The notes beneath the pieces were generated by a model. The model was not told the origin of the DNA and did no database searches. It saw only the letters and a program-made list of their open reading frames with translations. From contig NZ_KI629782.1 of assembly GCF_000503775.1 (NCBI RefSeq), forward strand, positions 558,001 to 622,000: a stretch of DNA of 64,000 nucleotides, read 5' to 3'. How positions within the stretch are numbered: the stretch's first letter is position 1; each line of letters opens with the position of its first letter. The DNA is from Brevibacillus panacihumi W25 (GTDB lineage Bacteria; Bacillota; Bacilli; Brevibacillales; Brevibacillaceae). Position numbers and translations under genes: made by a program. Of this stretch, positions 7,343 through 15,478 are shown in pieces.

Positions 7343-8752
7343 ATGGCTGTGTCGTCTCCTACCAATCAACCCGCTGCCGACACGCTGTTGCGGATCTACG
7401 AACAAATCTTGAATGAGATCAACGAAGGCGTCCATGTCATTGATGCCAGCGGAATGACGATTCTCTACAACCGGAAAATGACCGAGCTGGAAGCGATGAA
7501 GCGGCAGGACGTCTTGTACAAGCCGCTCACAGAGGTTTTTCGATTCCCCGATGGACAGGAAAGTACCCTCTTGACCTGCTTGCAGACCGGAAAAGGCATC
7601 CGCAATACCAGACAGACCTACTACAACGGAAAACGAAAGGAAATCACAACCATCAACCATACTCTCCCGCTCGTGGAAAATGGGGAGTTGATCGGCGCTG
7701 TAGAAATCGCCAATGATGTGACGAAAATGGAACGGTTGATCCGCGAAAACATTCAAGAGAAAACCGGAGCAGTGTATTCCTTTGCCGACATTATCGGAAA
7801 CAGCGCTGCACTGCAAGACGCCGTGGCAAATGCCAGACGTGCAGCCCGCACTTCCTCCTCTATTCTGGTAGTCGGAGAGACTGGAGTCGGAAAAGAACTG
7901 TTCGTGCAGAGTATTCACAATGCCAGTCAACGTGCCGCACGCCCGTTCATTTCGCAAAACTGTGCAGCCCTCCCCGATACGCTAATCGAGGGGCTGCTGT
8001 TTGGTACCGCCCGTGGAGCCTTTACCGGGGCCATAGAACGCCCCGGACTCTTTGAGCAAGCGGAGGGCGGGACGCTTTTTCTCGACGAAATCAATGCGCT
8101 TAGTATGCCTCTGCAGGCTAAATTGTTGCGTGCGTTGCAGGAGAAGACGATCCGCCGCATCGGAGATACCAATGACCGAGCAATCGACGTGCGGATCGTG
8201 GCTGCCATGAATGAAGACCCGGTAGAGGCGATTGCCCATCAGCGTCTGCGCAAGGACCTCTTCTATCGGCTTGGCGTCGTGACCCTTTTGGTTCCTCCAC
8301 TTCGGGAGCGAAAAGAAGATCTTCCTGCCTTAGTGGATTCTTTTACGAGGAAGTACAACTCACTCTTTCAAATGGAAGTCACGGGGGTAAGTCCAGAGGT
8401 GATGCAGTTTTTCTACCAGCACGACTGGCCGGGGAACATCCGCGAGCTGCAGCATTTGATCGAAGGAGCCATGAACCTGATGGGAGAAGAATCGCTTATC
8501 ACACTGGAGCACTTGCCTCTCCCCTTGCTGCGGCGGACTCCTGCCAGCATTGTCCCTCCTGCCGAACCGGTCTATCCCATGCCGGAGAAGGAGAAATCGC
8601 TCAAGGAAGTCATGGAGGAGTACGAAGCCTCCTACATCCGCCACATCGTCGCCAAGCATGACGGCAACCTCTCCCATGCGGCCCATGAACTCCAGATCAG
8701 CCGCCAGAGCTTGCAATACCGCGTGAAAAAATTAGGACTGCGCCGCTCGTGA
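7343..8752 (+). CDS. rocR: RocR-type sigma-54-dependent transcriptional activator (469 aa)
   Basis: Domains in order: an N-terminal PAS sensor (about residues 15-125), a sigma-54 AAA+ ATPase (about 150-380) with Walker A GETGVGKE, the sigma-54 contact loop GAFTGA and the LFLDEI Walker B, then a Fis-type helix-turn-helix at the C-terminus (HAAHELQISRQSLQYRV). It has no receiver domain, so it is ligand-controlled like RocR. The ATG at 7343 follows AAAGGCGGTGA; the longer frame reads through promoter DNA. It is divergent from rocD, its probable target, and has its own terminator. Confidence 0.9.
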   Translation: MAVSSPTNQPAADTLLRIYEQILNEINEGVHVIDASGMTILYNRKMTELEAMKRQDVLYKPLTEVFRFPDGQESTLLTCLQTGKGIRNTRQTYYNGKRKEITTINHTLPLVENGELIGAVEIANDVTKMERLIRENIQEKTGAVYSFADIIGNSAALQDAVANARRAARTSSSILVVGETGVGKELFVQSIHNASQRAARPFISQNCAALPDTLIEGLLFGTARGAFTGAIERPGLFEQAEGGTLFLDEINALSMPLQAKLLRALQEKTIRRIGDTNDRAIDVRIVAAMNEDPVEAIAHQRLRKDLFYRLGVVTLLVPPLRERKEDLPALVDSFTRKYNSLFQMEVTGVSPEVMQFFYQHDWPGNIRELQHLIEGAMNLMGEESLITLEHLPLPLLRRTPASIVPPAEPVYPMPEKEKSLKEVMEEYEASYIRHIVAKHDGNLSHAAHELQISRQSLQYRVKKLGLRRS

Positions 8753-8778
8753 CGATGCAATTTTAACCTCGATGCAAA

Positions 8779-8835
8779 GAAAAAAGCTTGTGCCTCCCCT
8801 GCCGCATCGGTCAGGGAACATGCACAAGCTTTTTT
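8779..8835. terminator. Terminator shared by rocR and the small membrane-protein gene
   Basis: AAAAAAGCTTGTGC pairs with GCACAAGCTTTTTT around a long loop. It is symmetric and lies between convergent genes. Confidence 0.8.
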
Positions 8836-8853
8836 GATGAAACCTATAAACTC

Positions 8854-8964
8854 CTATACAGAGGAGATGCTCACAATTTCTGTTATGACAACCATCGCAA
8901 AAACAGCAAATCCCAGGGAACTCGTAACTAGCAGCATCCGCTTTAGTTTTTTCATATCTTCCAT
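8854..8964 (-). CDS. Possible small single-pass membrane protein (36 aa)
   Basis: The frame begins MEDMKKLKRMLL, continues through a hydrophobic stretch of about 22 residues (TSSLGFAVFAMVVITEIV) and ends SISSV. GAGGG lies 8 bases before the ATG, and basic residues precede the helix. It fills an otherwise empty gap between two terminated genes. No family is recognised, and without comparative data it may not be translated. Confidence 0.45.
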   Translation of the reverse strand: MEDMKKLKRMLLVTSSLGFAVFAMVVITEIVSISSV

Positions 8965-9052
8965 GAAATCGTCCCTCACTTTCCTTTTAGCCCATACCTA
9001 TACCGTTATATACGATTGGCCCAAGGAAAATGTTTCACAGCGCCTGCGTTTT

Positions 9053-10267
9053 TCATAAATTTGCCATTTTTGCTCCCTTTTCAAATCGTCCCTCATCCCG
9101 CTCCATCTGATACAGCTTCCAGGCTACGATGAGTCCGACAACGAGACAAATCATCCATGGCATCCACGGCATCGCCAGTTGATGGCCCATATCATAGACC
9201 CAGCCTCCCACGATTTGCCCTACAGAACCGCCAATCGCCACCGAGTAGCCATTGAAGCCGTAGTATGCGCCAACCATTTCTTTGGGGGCAAAACGCGGCA
9301 CCATCTCCACCATATTGGGGACGGAGATCATCGTACCCAATGCGTACAGAAATACGTTGATCAGCATCAGCCAAAGCGAATCGGCGAAAGCCAGCATGAA
9401 CAACCCGACTCCCATCACCAGCGCGCCAATCCCGATCAGAGTCAAACGCTGCTGAAAGCCTTCCAGCCAGCGTGTCACCTGCATTTGCAAAAGGATGACG
9501 GAAATGGAAACGGTCGATAACACGACCCCAACATAAAAAGTATCGCCTGTCACATCTTCTACAAATCGGGGAATCGTCAGGAAAATTTGCATATTTAAGT
9601 AATAATAGCCCATTAGAATGATCGTAAACCTGACGAATCGTCTGTCTTTCAACACATGGGACATGCTCTCCCAGACACTGTACCGGGTATTCTTGGCTGC
9701 AATCGGAGGAAGAAGCAGGAACAACACGAGCCCGCACAGCGCAAAAATACCTCCTGCAAATAGCGACAAGTAGGTAAAATCTACGACCGACAAGGCTGTA
9801 CCGACGAGCTGCGAGCCTACGACACCGATATTTCCCAATACGTTGCGAAATGCAAATACTTCCTTGCGCACCGAATCAGGCGTATGCACAGCGAATGCTG
9901 CTGATACGGCCGGGTCAAACAGTGAACCGCCAAGACCGGACAAAATCGCCGCCAAAAAGAAATGCCAGGTTTCCGTGCAGTACGCAAACATGGCAAAGCC
10001 GACGGCACGGACAAGCATTCCGATTACCATCGTTCCTTTATAGCCGAATAAATCTGCCATGGCTCCACCGAGGAAGGCAAAGCCCTGCTGGGAAAATTGC
10101 CTAACGCTCAGTACGAGAGCGGCCATGGCCAGCGTCCAGCCAATGCTTCCTGTCAAATGCAGGGTGAGATAAGGGATCAACGCGTAAAAACCCAAGTTCA
10201 TCATAAAGGAGGTCGATAGCAGCAGCTTGACTGCCAGCGGAGTCTCCCTCCATACTTCCCGTTTCAT
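9053..10267 (-). CDS. MFS transporter (404 aa)
   Basis: A twelve-helix major facilitator protein with the loop 2-3 motif (GAMADLFGYKGTMVIG) after helix 2 and a long cytoplasmic loop in the middle (KNTRYSVWESMSHVLKDRRF). It looks like a drug/H+ or metabolite exporter of the DHA1 type, but the substrate cannot be read. The ATG at 10267 is listed; an in-frame TTG sits two codons upstream and the purine-rich region GAGAGAGG fits either. It is divergent from a LysR regulator, which probably controls it. Confidence 0.85.
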   Translation of the reverse strand: MKREVWRETPLAVKLLLSTSFMMNLGFYALIPYLTLHLTGSIGWTLAMAALVLSVRQFSQQGFAFLGGAMADLFGYKGTMVIGMLVRAVGFAMFAYCTETWHFFLAAILSGLGGSLFDPAVSAAFAVHTPDSVRKEVFAFRNVLGNIGVVGSQLVGTALSVVDFTYLSLFAGGIFALCGLVLFLLLPPIAAKNTRYSVWESMSHVLKDRRFVRFTIILMGYYYLNMQIFLTIPRFVEDVTGDTFYVGVVLSTVSISVILLQMQVTRWLEGFQQRLTLIGIGALVMGVGLFMLAFADSLWLMLINVFLYALGTMISVPNMVEMVPRFAPKEMVGAYYGFNGYSVAIGGSVGQIVGGWVYDMGHQLAMPWMPWMICLVVGLIVAWKLYQMERDEGRFEKGAKMANL

Positions 10268-10331
10268 GTCCAATACGCCTCTCTCTCACTTCACCCGAAA
10301 AAAGTTTTAGGGATACTCCCAGCTTAAAGAA

Positions 10332-10345
10332 CAAGGTATACTTTG
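10332..10345. promoter_or_regulatory. Candidate LysR-type operator between the MFS and lysR genes
   Basis: CAAGGTATACTTTG is a near-perfect palindrome containing T-N11-A spacing typical of LysR recognition sites. It lies between the divergent genes, 60-80 bases from each start. Confidence 0.4.
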
Positions 10346-10403
10346 GGAAACGAACAATTTTGTATATGGTAATCAATTATTTAGATAAGAGGGATCATCC
10401 AGG

Positions 10404-11285
10404 ATGGACTTTGAACAATTACGCGCATTTTATACATTAGCCCAGACCAAAAACTTCACCAAGGCAGCCGAGATGCTTCACCTGGTCCAATCAACCGTCA
10501 CCATGCGGATCAAGCAATTGGAGGAAAAGGTGGGGAAGCCGCTCTTTATCCGTGACAAGCGCAGCGTCGAAATCACCCAGGCCGGCTTGACTCTTTTGCC
10601 TTATGCCGAACGAATCCTGCAGCTCTCCCACGAAGCCGTGAACGAGGTCGCTTCGCTGCAGCCGTATGAAGACTATTTATCTGTCGGGAGTCTGAATGCC
10701 ATCTGGACTTCGACGCTTGAACCTATATTGAAAGCGTATCACTACCGCTACCCGTCGATTGCCCTAAGCACCAAAACCGGACGCTCCTCCGACGTCATTC
10801 AGTACCTGCTGGACAATGTCATCCAGATTGGCATCGTCTACGTCCCGCCTTCCCTGCCGAATTTCGACGTGATCCCGACTTGGGAGGACGAAGTGGTGCT
10901 GGTATGCGCCTCCGACAGTACATACGCGGCCACCAATCAAGTAGATGCGAGCGAGCTTCGCCATCTACCTCTCCTCTATATGAGCTGGGGTCCTCCCTTT
11001 AATGAATGGATCCGGCAAACCTTGCCGCGAAACTACGTGCCGCGGCTCAATGTAGACAAAGCAGAGTTGGCAATCGATCTCGTAAAAGAAGGACTCGGAG
11101 TCAGTCTGTTGACCCGCTCCACCGTTCAAGCCGAGCTGGCGGCAGGCACGCTGAAGGAATTGGCCATCACCGGAAACAAGCCTCCCAAGCGCTCCGCCTA
11201 TATCGTGCTGCCCCGCGACAAGAAGAACAAGCCCAGCGTAGAAAAATGGCTGGGCTTGATGAGAGAGTTTGGTTATCGGACGTAG
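10404..11285 (+). CDS. LysR family transcriptional regulator (293 aa)
   Basis: The N-terminal winged helix-turn-helix (MDFEQLRAFYTLAQTKNFTKAAEML, then STVTMRIKQLEE) is the LysR signature, and a periplasmic-binding-like effector domain fills residues 90-293. Length is typical. It is divergent from the MFS transporter, the usual layout for a regulator and its target. The effector is unknown. AGAGGG lies about 10 bases before the ATG. Confidence 0.9.
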   Translation: MDFEQLRAFYTLAQTKNFTKAAEMLHLVQSTVTMRIKQLEEKVGKPLFIRDKRSVEITQAGLTLLPYAERILQLSHEAVNEVASLQPYEDYLSVGSLNAIWTSTLEPILKAYHYRYPSIALSTKTGRSSDVIQYLLDNVIQIGIVYVPPSLPNFDVIPTWEDEVVLVCASDSTYAATNQVDASELRHLPLLYMSWGPPFNEWIRQTLPRNYVPRLNVDKAELAIDLVKEGLGVSLLTRSTVQAELAAGTLKELAITGNKPPKRSAYIVLPRDKKNKPSVEKWLGLMREFGYRT

Positions 11286-11311
11286 ACTTCTTTTACACCT
11301 TAAGGTTTCTC

Positions 11312-11977
11312 CTATCGCGCAGATTCGAGGACGGCAGGTGCTTCACGATGCCTGTCGCTCCACTGCGCGAGGGCGTACCGCGACAAAAAGTAAAAAATCA
11401 TAGACAGGCTAATGCCGCAAATCACATCGCTGAAATAATGAACCCCCAGGTACACCCGGCTCGATGCGATCAAGATGACCAGCAGGATCGCTGCTGGCTG
11501 AATCAGCCAAGACCAGCTCTTGTCCCTGAGCCCATTGTGCAGAATGATGGCCAGCAACAGGTAAAAGGCGGTTCCGACCATCGCATGACCGCTGGGGAAG
11601 GAAAAGGAGGTCGGCAACTCTACCAGGTGAAACAACGTCGGGCGCGGCCGGGCAAAATACGCCTTCATTCCTTCATTCAACAGAAAAGCCGATAGCAAAG
11701 TGAGAAAGATCACCAGCGCTTCGGCACGTTGTCCCTTATAGTAGCAGATCAGCATGACAAACAGCCCTACGAAAGCCAAAGCAATGCCTCCGCCCCAAAA
11801 TGTAAGCATTCCAAGAAAGGCTGTCAACCAATCTGTTCGGATTGCAGACACCCATTCGAATGCAGCTTGATCAAATGAAGCGAGCAGACCGCTGATATGT
11901 AAGCCAACCAACAACACGGACAAAATCGCAAAACCAGATGCACCAAGGAGGGCACCTTTTTGCGCATGCCGCGTCAT
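11312..11977 (-). CDS. PAP2-family membrane phosphatase (221 aa)
   Basis: The three PAP2 motifs are present in order: KAYFARPRP near residue 105, SFPSGHAM near 127, and SRVYLGVHYFSD near 172, with the catalytic histidines. Five to six membrane helices surround them. Such enzymes dephosphorylate lipid phosphates such as undecaprenyl pyrophosphate or phosphatidylglycerol phosphate. The start ATG overlaps the stop of the upstream DUF188 gene in ATGA, so the two are translationally coupled. Confidence 0.9.
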   Translation of the reverse strand: MTRHAQKGALLGASGFAILSVLLVGLHISGLLASFDQAAFEWVSAIRTDWLTAFLGMLTFWGGGIALAFVGLFVMLICYYKGQRAEALVIFLTLLSAFLLNEGMKAYFARPRPTLFHLVELPTSFSFPSGHAMVGTAFYLLLAIILHNGLRDKSWSWLIQPAAILLVILIASSRVYLGVHYFSDVICGISLSMIFYFLSRYALAQWSDRHREAPAVLESAR

Positions 11978-12426
11978 AAGTAGATCTCCTTTTCCATCAG
12001 CTCGCGCAATGAAGCGGCGAATCGCTGATCGTCTTCACGGGTCCGGGCAGCGGGACCACGCGTCCTGCCTCCGCCACGCCGAAAACGAGCTTTTTCGTTA
12101 CGCTCTTCCAGGTGAAAGGCAATCCGCTCAGGATCAAAAATCAAGCCGTGCGGAGTGAGCGGCAAGGCTTTTTTTCCCATCACCAGCGCCGCTAAACCGA
12201 TATCCTGCGTGACGACGATGTCTCCCGCCCGCGTTTCGTTCGCCAGCTTCATATCAACAGCTTGCGGACCAGCGTCCACGACGATGTGGTTATCCCCTTG
12301 CAGCTGGTGATTCAGACTGGCGAAGGTCAGGCATCGCCAATTCTTTTCTTCACTGAGTAATTGTGCGATCGCCAAGGCCTGGCGAGGACAGGCGTCTGCG
12401 TCGATCAGGATGCGGCGTTCAAGCAT
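11974..12426 (-). CDS. YaiI/YqxD family protein (DUF188), 150 aa
   Basis: The N-terminal RILIDADACPRQ, the middle DIVVTQDIGLAALVM and the C-terminal GGGRTRGPAARTREDD belong to the UPF0178/DUF188 family, whose fold is PIN-like, suggesting a nuclease, though the function is not established. Two starts compete: ATG at 12426 (chosen, since homologues begin shortly before the DADACP motif) and ATG at 12432. It overlaps the PAP2 gene by four bases. Confidence 0.85.
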   Translation of the reverse strand: MLERRILIDADACPRQALAIAQLLSEEKNWRCLTFASLNHQLQGDNHIVVDAGPQAVDMKLANETRAGDIVVTQDIGLAALVMGKKALPLTPHGLIFDPERIAFHLEERNEKARFRRGGGRTRGPAARTREDDQRFAASLRELMEKEIYL

Positions 12427-12511
12427 GGGCATCCACCCTTTCCTGCTCTTTTCTCTCCCCAATCAGGCACTTTTTTTGATAAGATGGTTATGGAGAGGAG
12501 TGAACGTACTT

Positions 12512-12826
12512 TTGCGTTACGCATTTAAACACGATGAAAGACTTGGCATTTCGCTGCCGTGGGTCCCATTGGAATGGGAGGAGTACACAAGCGAAGAGCG
12601 CGCGGACATATTGCTTGCCTGGGAGGAGATTCGTGCCACCATCCCTGACCGCATCCTCCAGCTGGAAGCAATCATTATCGAGAAGACCCGGCAATTGTCA
12701 GAAGAGGAAAACTTCGTCCGCTCTTGCGAATTGAACAGCGAAATTCATGAACTCGCTAGTCTCATTAATGATCTTAATATATGGTTCCGCGTTCAGCAAG
12801 ATCACGATACCAAGGTCCATCAATGA
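12512..12826 (+). CDS. Hypothetical helical protein (104 aa)
   Basis: A soluble, acidic, mostly helical protein (IRATIPDRILQLEAIIIEKT, then LSEEENFVRSCELNSEIHEL) likely to form a short coiled coil. The TTG at 12512 is preferred because GAGAGGAG lies about 11 bases upstream; the longer frame reads into the divergent gene's control region. It is convergent with the subtilase gene, with a shared terminator. No family is recognised. Confidence 0.65.
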   Translation: MRYAFKHDERLGISLPWVPLEWEEYTSEERADILLAWEEIRATIPDRILQLEAIIIEKTRQLSEEENFVRSCELNSEIHELASLINDLNIWFRVQQDHDTKVHQ

Positions 12827-12843
12827 CGATGTGCCAAAAAACC

Positions 12844-12883
12844 AGACCCCAGGGCAGCCAATTCCTGGGGTCTTTCCTTTTTT
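12844..12883. terminator. Terminator between the 12512 gene and the subtilase gene
   Basis: AGACCCCAGG pairs with CCTGGGGTCT around a 10-base loop, followed by TTCCTTTTTT on the plus strand; the minus strand also ends in a T-run. Confidence 0.85.
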
Positions 12884-13816
12884 CTATACGGTTGCTTCGG
12901 CCTTGGAGGCTGGGAGTCGACGGGCCATCTGCAGAGCCATCAGTCCCGTTACATGCGGCGCCGCCATCGAGGTGCCGTTTAGCTTGCGGAACTGATTCCC
13001 CGGCCACGTGGACAAAATATCGACTCCCGGTGCCTTACGATTTGCTCCTCTCCCGCGAGAACTGAAGGAAGCGAGCTTGCCGTTCTGATCAATCGCGCTT
13101 ACGCCTATTACTTGATCGTATCGTGCGGGATACTCTACTTCCCCACCGTTGTTTCCGGCGGAGGCTACCATCACGATCCCCCGGTCATTTGCCTTTTTGA
13201 TGACGCGGGCCAAAGCCTCGCTGTACTGCGGCATGCCAAAGCTCATATTGATAATGTCCATCTGATTGTCAATCGACCAGTGAATGGCCTGCAGTATCGT
13301 CGCAAGCGAGGATCTCCCCTCCTCGTCGAAGGCGCGGATGTCATAGATGTATGATTCAGGGGAAACGCCGACGATCCCCCGCTGATTCATCTCCGCTACG
13401 ATAATCCCGGCTACATGAGTCCCGTGCCCGTTGCGTTTGCCCCCGACAAAATCTACACCGCCTTTTAAGCGATTCTTCAATTCGTAATGCTCGCCCGAAA
13501 TCCCGGTATCGATCACTCCAATCTTGACCCCTGCGCCCATCCCCTTCTTCCAGCGCTTTTGCGCGCCGACGTATCGTACGCCCCAGGGAATCTCTTCTTC
13601 CGCATGAACACTGACCGTCAAGTTCTCTTCCACAGTCGGCTGGTAGCGTTCAAAATGCTTGTGCAACAGCCGGTACACCTGTTGGCTGACACACATGCAG
13701 GACATATCCTCGTAACAACGCCACGGCTTTCGCTCCTTGTGGGCGCGAATTTTGCCTTGCAGATCCCGGAGTATCTCATGAAAAGGCGTCTCTCGACGAA
13801 AGCTGATTATCTTCAA
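12884..13816 (-). CDS. S8 (subtilisin-like) serine protease without signal peptide (310 aa)
   Basis: The catalytic triad is visible: Asp in IGVIDTGISG, His in NGHGTHVAGI and Ser in GTSMAAPHVTG, with the oxyanion Asn in ASAGNNGG. The first 85 residues are a charged pro-region without a secretion signal, so it is probably intracellular or released by an unusual route. The pro-region contains CYEDMSCMC, three cysteines close together, which is rare in subtilases. The start is TTG at 13816 with AGGAGG at 8 bases. It is a stand-alone gene. Confidence 0.9.
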   Translation of the reverse strand: MKIISFRRETPFHEILRDLQGKIRAHKERKPWRCYEDMSCMCVSQQVYRLLHKHFERYQPTVEENLTVSVHAEEEIPWGVRYVGAQKRWKKGMGAGVKIGVIDTGISGEHYELKNRLKGGVDFVGGKRNGHGTHVAGIIVAEMNQRGIVGVSPESYIYDIRAFDEEGRSSLATILQAIHWSIDNQMDIINMSFGMPQYSEALARVIKKANDRGIVMVASAGNNGGEVEYPARYDQVIGVSAIDQNGKLASFSSRGRGANRKAPGVDILSTWPGNQFRKLNGTSMAAPHVTGLMALQMARRLPASKAEATV

Positions 13817-14004
13817 CTCTGTGGCCTCCTGTCATGCTTCTTTCTGCCTCATCCTATGTACCTGCCGCATCAGTCGGCTTGGGCAGATACACACGCCTGG
13901 CAAAATAGGCACCCATGACCCTGGCAATTGTCCAGACAAGGAGGGGGTTACTTCCATATAACTGCATAGGAGACCAGCTATTCGAAATGAGGGGAGCGAG
14001 CAGC

Positions 14005-14235
14005 ATGGGAAAAGAAAAAGCCAGTGATCTGCTGAAAAAAATCAACAAGAAGAGCAAGAAAAAAGTAAAAATGAGCGATATTAAATCGCTTGCCAAAGGG
14101 TATTCCAAAAAGGATCTGAAAAACGACAAAAAGCTGAGCGAGCTGATTAAAAAAGTAAGCAAGGCGGTCGGGGTCAAATTAAGCGACAAGCAGATCTCTA
14201 CTGTCAAAAAACAAGTGCACGATCGACTCGGATAA
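14005..14235 (+). CDS. SpoVIF-like stage VI sporulation protein (76 aa)
   Basis: A very lysine-rich small protein (about a third Lys) with the order VKMSDIKSLAKGYSKKDLKND, then LIKKVSKAVGVKLSDKQI, which resembles the SpoVIF/YjcC domain of Bacillus involved in late coat assembly. It starts at the ATG 14005 with GGGGAG 8 bases upstream. It sits beside a YjcZ-type sporulation miniprotein, which supports a spore role. The assignment is from remembered family pattern, not alignment. Confidence 0.55.
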   Translation: MGKEKASDLLKKINKKSKKKVKMSDIKSLAKGYSKKDLKNDKKLSELIKKVSKAVGVKLSDKQISTVKKQVHDRLG

Positions 14236-14240
14236 AATAA

Positions 14241-14280
14241 GAAAAGGGAGAGGCGCGAAGCCCTCCCTTTTCTTGTTTTT
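14241..14280. terminator. Terminator after the SpoVIF-like gene
   Basis: GAAAAGGGAG pairs with CTCCCTTTTC around a 12-base loop, followed by TTGTTTTT. It also faces the convergent YjcZ gene. Confidence 0.85.
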
Positions 14281-14304
14281 TATGGACCGGATCCTATTCA
14301 CTGA

Positions 14305-14400
14305 TTAATCGCAGGCACACCCTACAATCGTCAGCAGGACGAACAGCACCAAGATCAAAGCAAAGTCGTCAAATCCGGAACCGTTGAATATGCTACTCAT
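14305..14400 (-). CDS. YjcZ-family sporulation miniprotein, copy 1 (31 aa)
   Basis: The frame begins MSSIFNGSGFDDFALI and ends LVLFVLLTIVGCACD: a glycine-containing head followed by one hydrophobic helix FALILVLFVLLTIVG, the hallmark of YjcZ-type sporulation proteins (GFALIVVLFILLIIVG). GGAGGG lies 7 bases before the ATG, and a CATACAGTA element near 14431-14441 resembles a SigE/SigK -10 box. A paralogue with the same GC-x-C-D ending lies at 44994. Confidence 0.8.
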   Translation of the reverse strand: MSSIFNGSGFDDFALILVLFVLLTIVGCACD

Positions 14401-14522
14401 TTGCTTTCCCTCCTTTTATCGGCAACTAGTCATACTGTATGAGCGAAATGTCTAACCTGATTGGACGATCGCCTATCTGTGTGCCCTTTTTTTGGACACC
14501 TGACTGCTGCCGTAGAGGAAAA

Positions 14523-15179
14523 TCAACTGGCCCGGCGCTCAACTGGCTCCGGCAACGCATATTGCTTTTTCATCACCATTTGCCAAAAGGGAATCGTCCG
14601 CTGAATCAACGGACCTGTCAACAAAGCGATCAAGACGGTCCCAACCGATACTGGACCTCCCAGGGACGCTCCCGCGATCAAGACCGTAATCTCAATGATC
14701 AAGCGAACCCTCTGGATGCTCCAGCCGAGGCGCTCATTCATCGCCAGCATAAAGCTGTCTCGCGGTCCCGCCCCCAGTTTCGGAGAGAGGTACATGCCAA
14801 TCCCCACTGCCATGATCAGAACCCCGACCAAAAACATGGCGGTACGCTCCACCATCATCTCCGGCTTAGGCACAATCCCCCACCATATAAAAAAATCCAA
14901 AAAAACCCCAAAACAGACCATGTTCAGGAACATGGCAAAAGTGGGCTTGATCTTGGCGAGCAGGTAAGAGGCCATGATGACTGCGACACCCGCAATCTGA
15001 GACCAAATCCCGATCGTCAATCCAAATGTTTTTTGCAAACCGATATGAAACGTATCCCAGGGAGCTACCCCCATATTCGCCTGAATCGTCAGCACGCAAC
15101 CGAACGCACAGACAAACAGCCCCAGCACAAACATGGCGTATCGAATCACGATCGGCCTGCCAATCCGTATACCGGACAC
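14523..15179 (-). CDS. YczE/YyaS/YitT family membrane protein (218 aa)
   Basis: Five to six membrane helices with the family motif ANMGVAPWDTFHIGL in the first half and a matching LGAGPRDSFMLAMNE in the second, giving the internal repeat of YczE proteins. In B. subtilis YczE affects bacillomycin production, but the molecular function is unknown. The start is GTG at 15179 behind an AAGGTG-like site. It appears to be a single gene. Confidence 0.8.
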   Translation of the reverse strand: MSGIRIGRPIVIRYAMFVLGLFVCAFGCVLTIQANMGVAPWDTFHIGLQKTFGLTIGIWSQIAGVAVIMASYLLAKIKPTFAMFLNMVCFGVFLDFFIWWGIVPKPEMMVERTAMFLVGVLIMAVGIGMYLSPKLGAGPRDSFMLAMNERLGWSIQRVRLIIEITVLIAGASLGGPVSVGTVLIALLTGPLIQRTIPFWQMVMKKQYALPEPVERRAS

Positions 15180-15211
15180 TGCCTTTCACCTTTCCTCTCC
15201 CATACTCCGCT

Positions 15212-15451
15212 CTATCTATCCTGTACCTGTTGCCCTTGTACAGCCACTTCAAAAAAAATGCCATCTTTGCGGTAATACGCCTCGGCTTTGTCATACCGCA
15301 AATAGACCGGTGCCTGGGAGAGCTGCTCCTTCGCCAGGACTACCTGCCGTTGCTTGTTGGCTTCATCCTTGTATTCCACAACCAGGCTTACCTCTTCGCG
15401 CAGACAGTGCTCCACCAGCTCTTCCGGGGTCGCAAAAACAATCCGTTTCAT
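15212..15451 (-). CDS. Hypothetical small protein (79 aa)
   Basis: A soluble, charged protein beginning MKRIVFATPEELVEHCL and rich in short beta-like segments (SLVVEYKD, QVVLAKE, GIFFEVAVQ). No signal peptide or known motif. GAAGGG lies 8 bases before the ATG. It lies between rnz and the YczE-like gene on the same strand and may be co-transcribed with them. Confidence 0.65.
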   Translation of the reverse strand: MKRIVFATPEELVEHCLREEVSLVVEYKDEANKQRQVVLAKEQLSQAPVYLRYDKAEAYYRKDGIFFEVAVQGQQVQDR

Positions 15452-15478
15452 GCTCCTTACCCTTCCTGTATGTAATGA

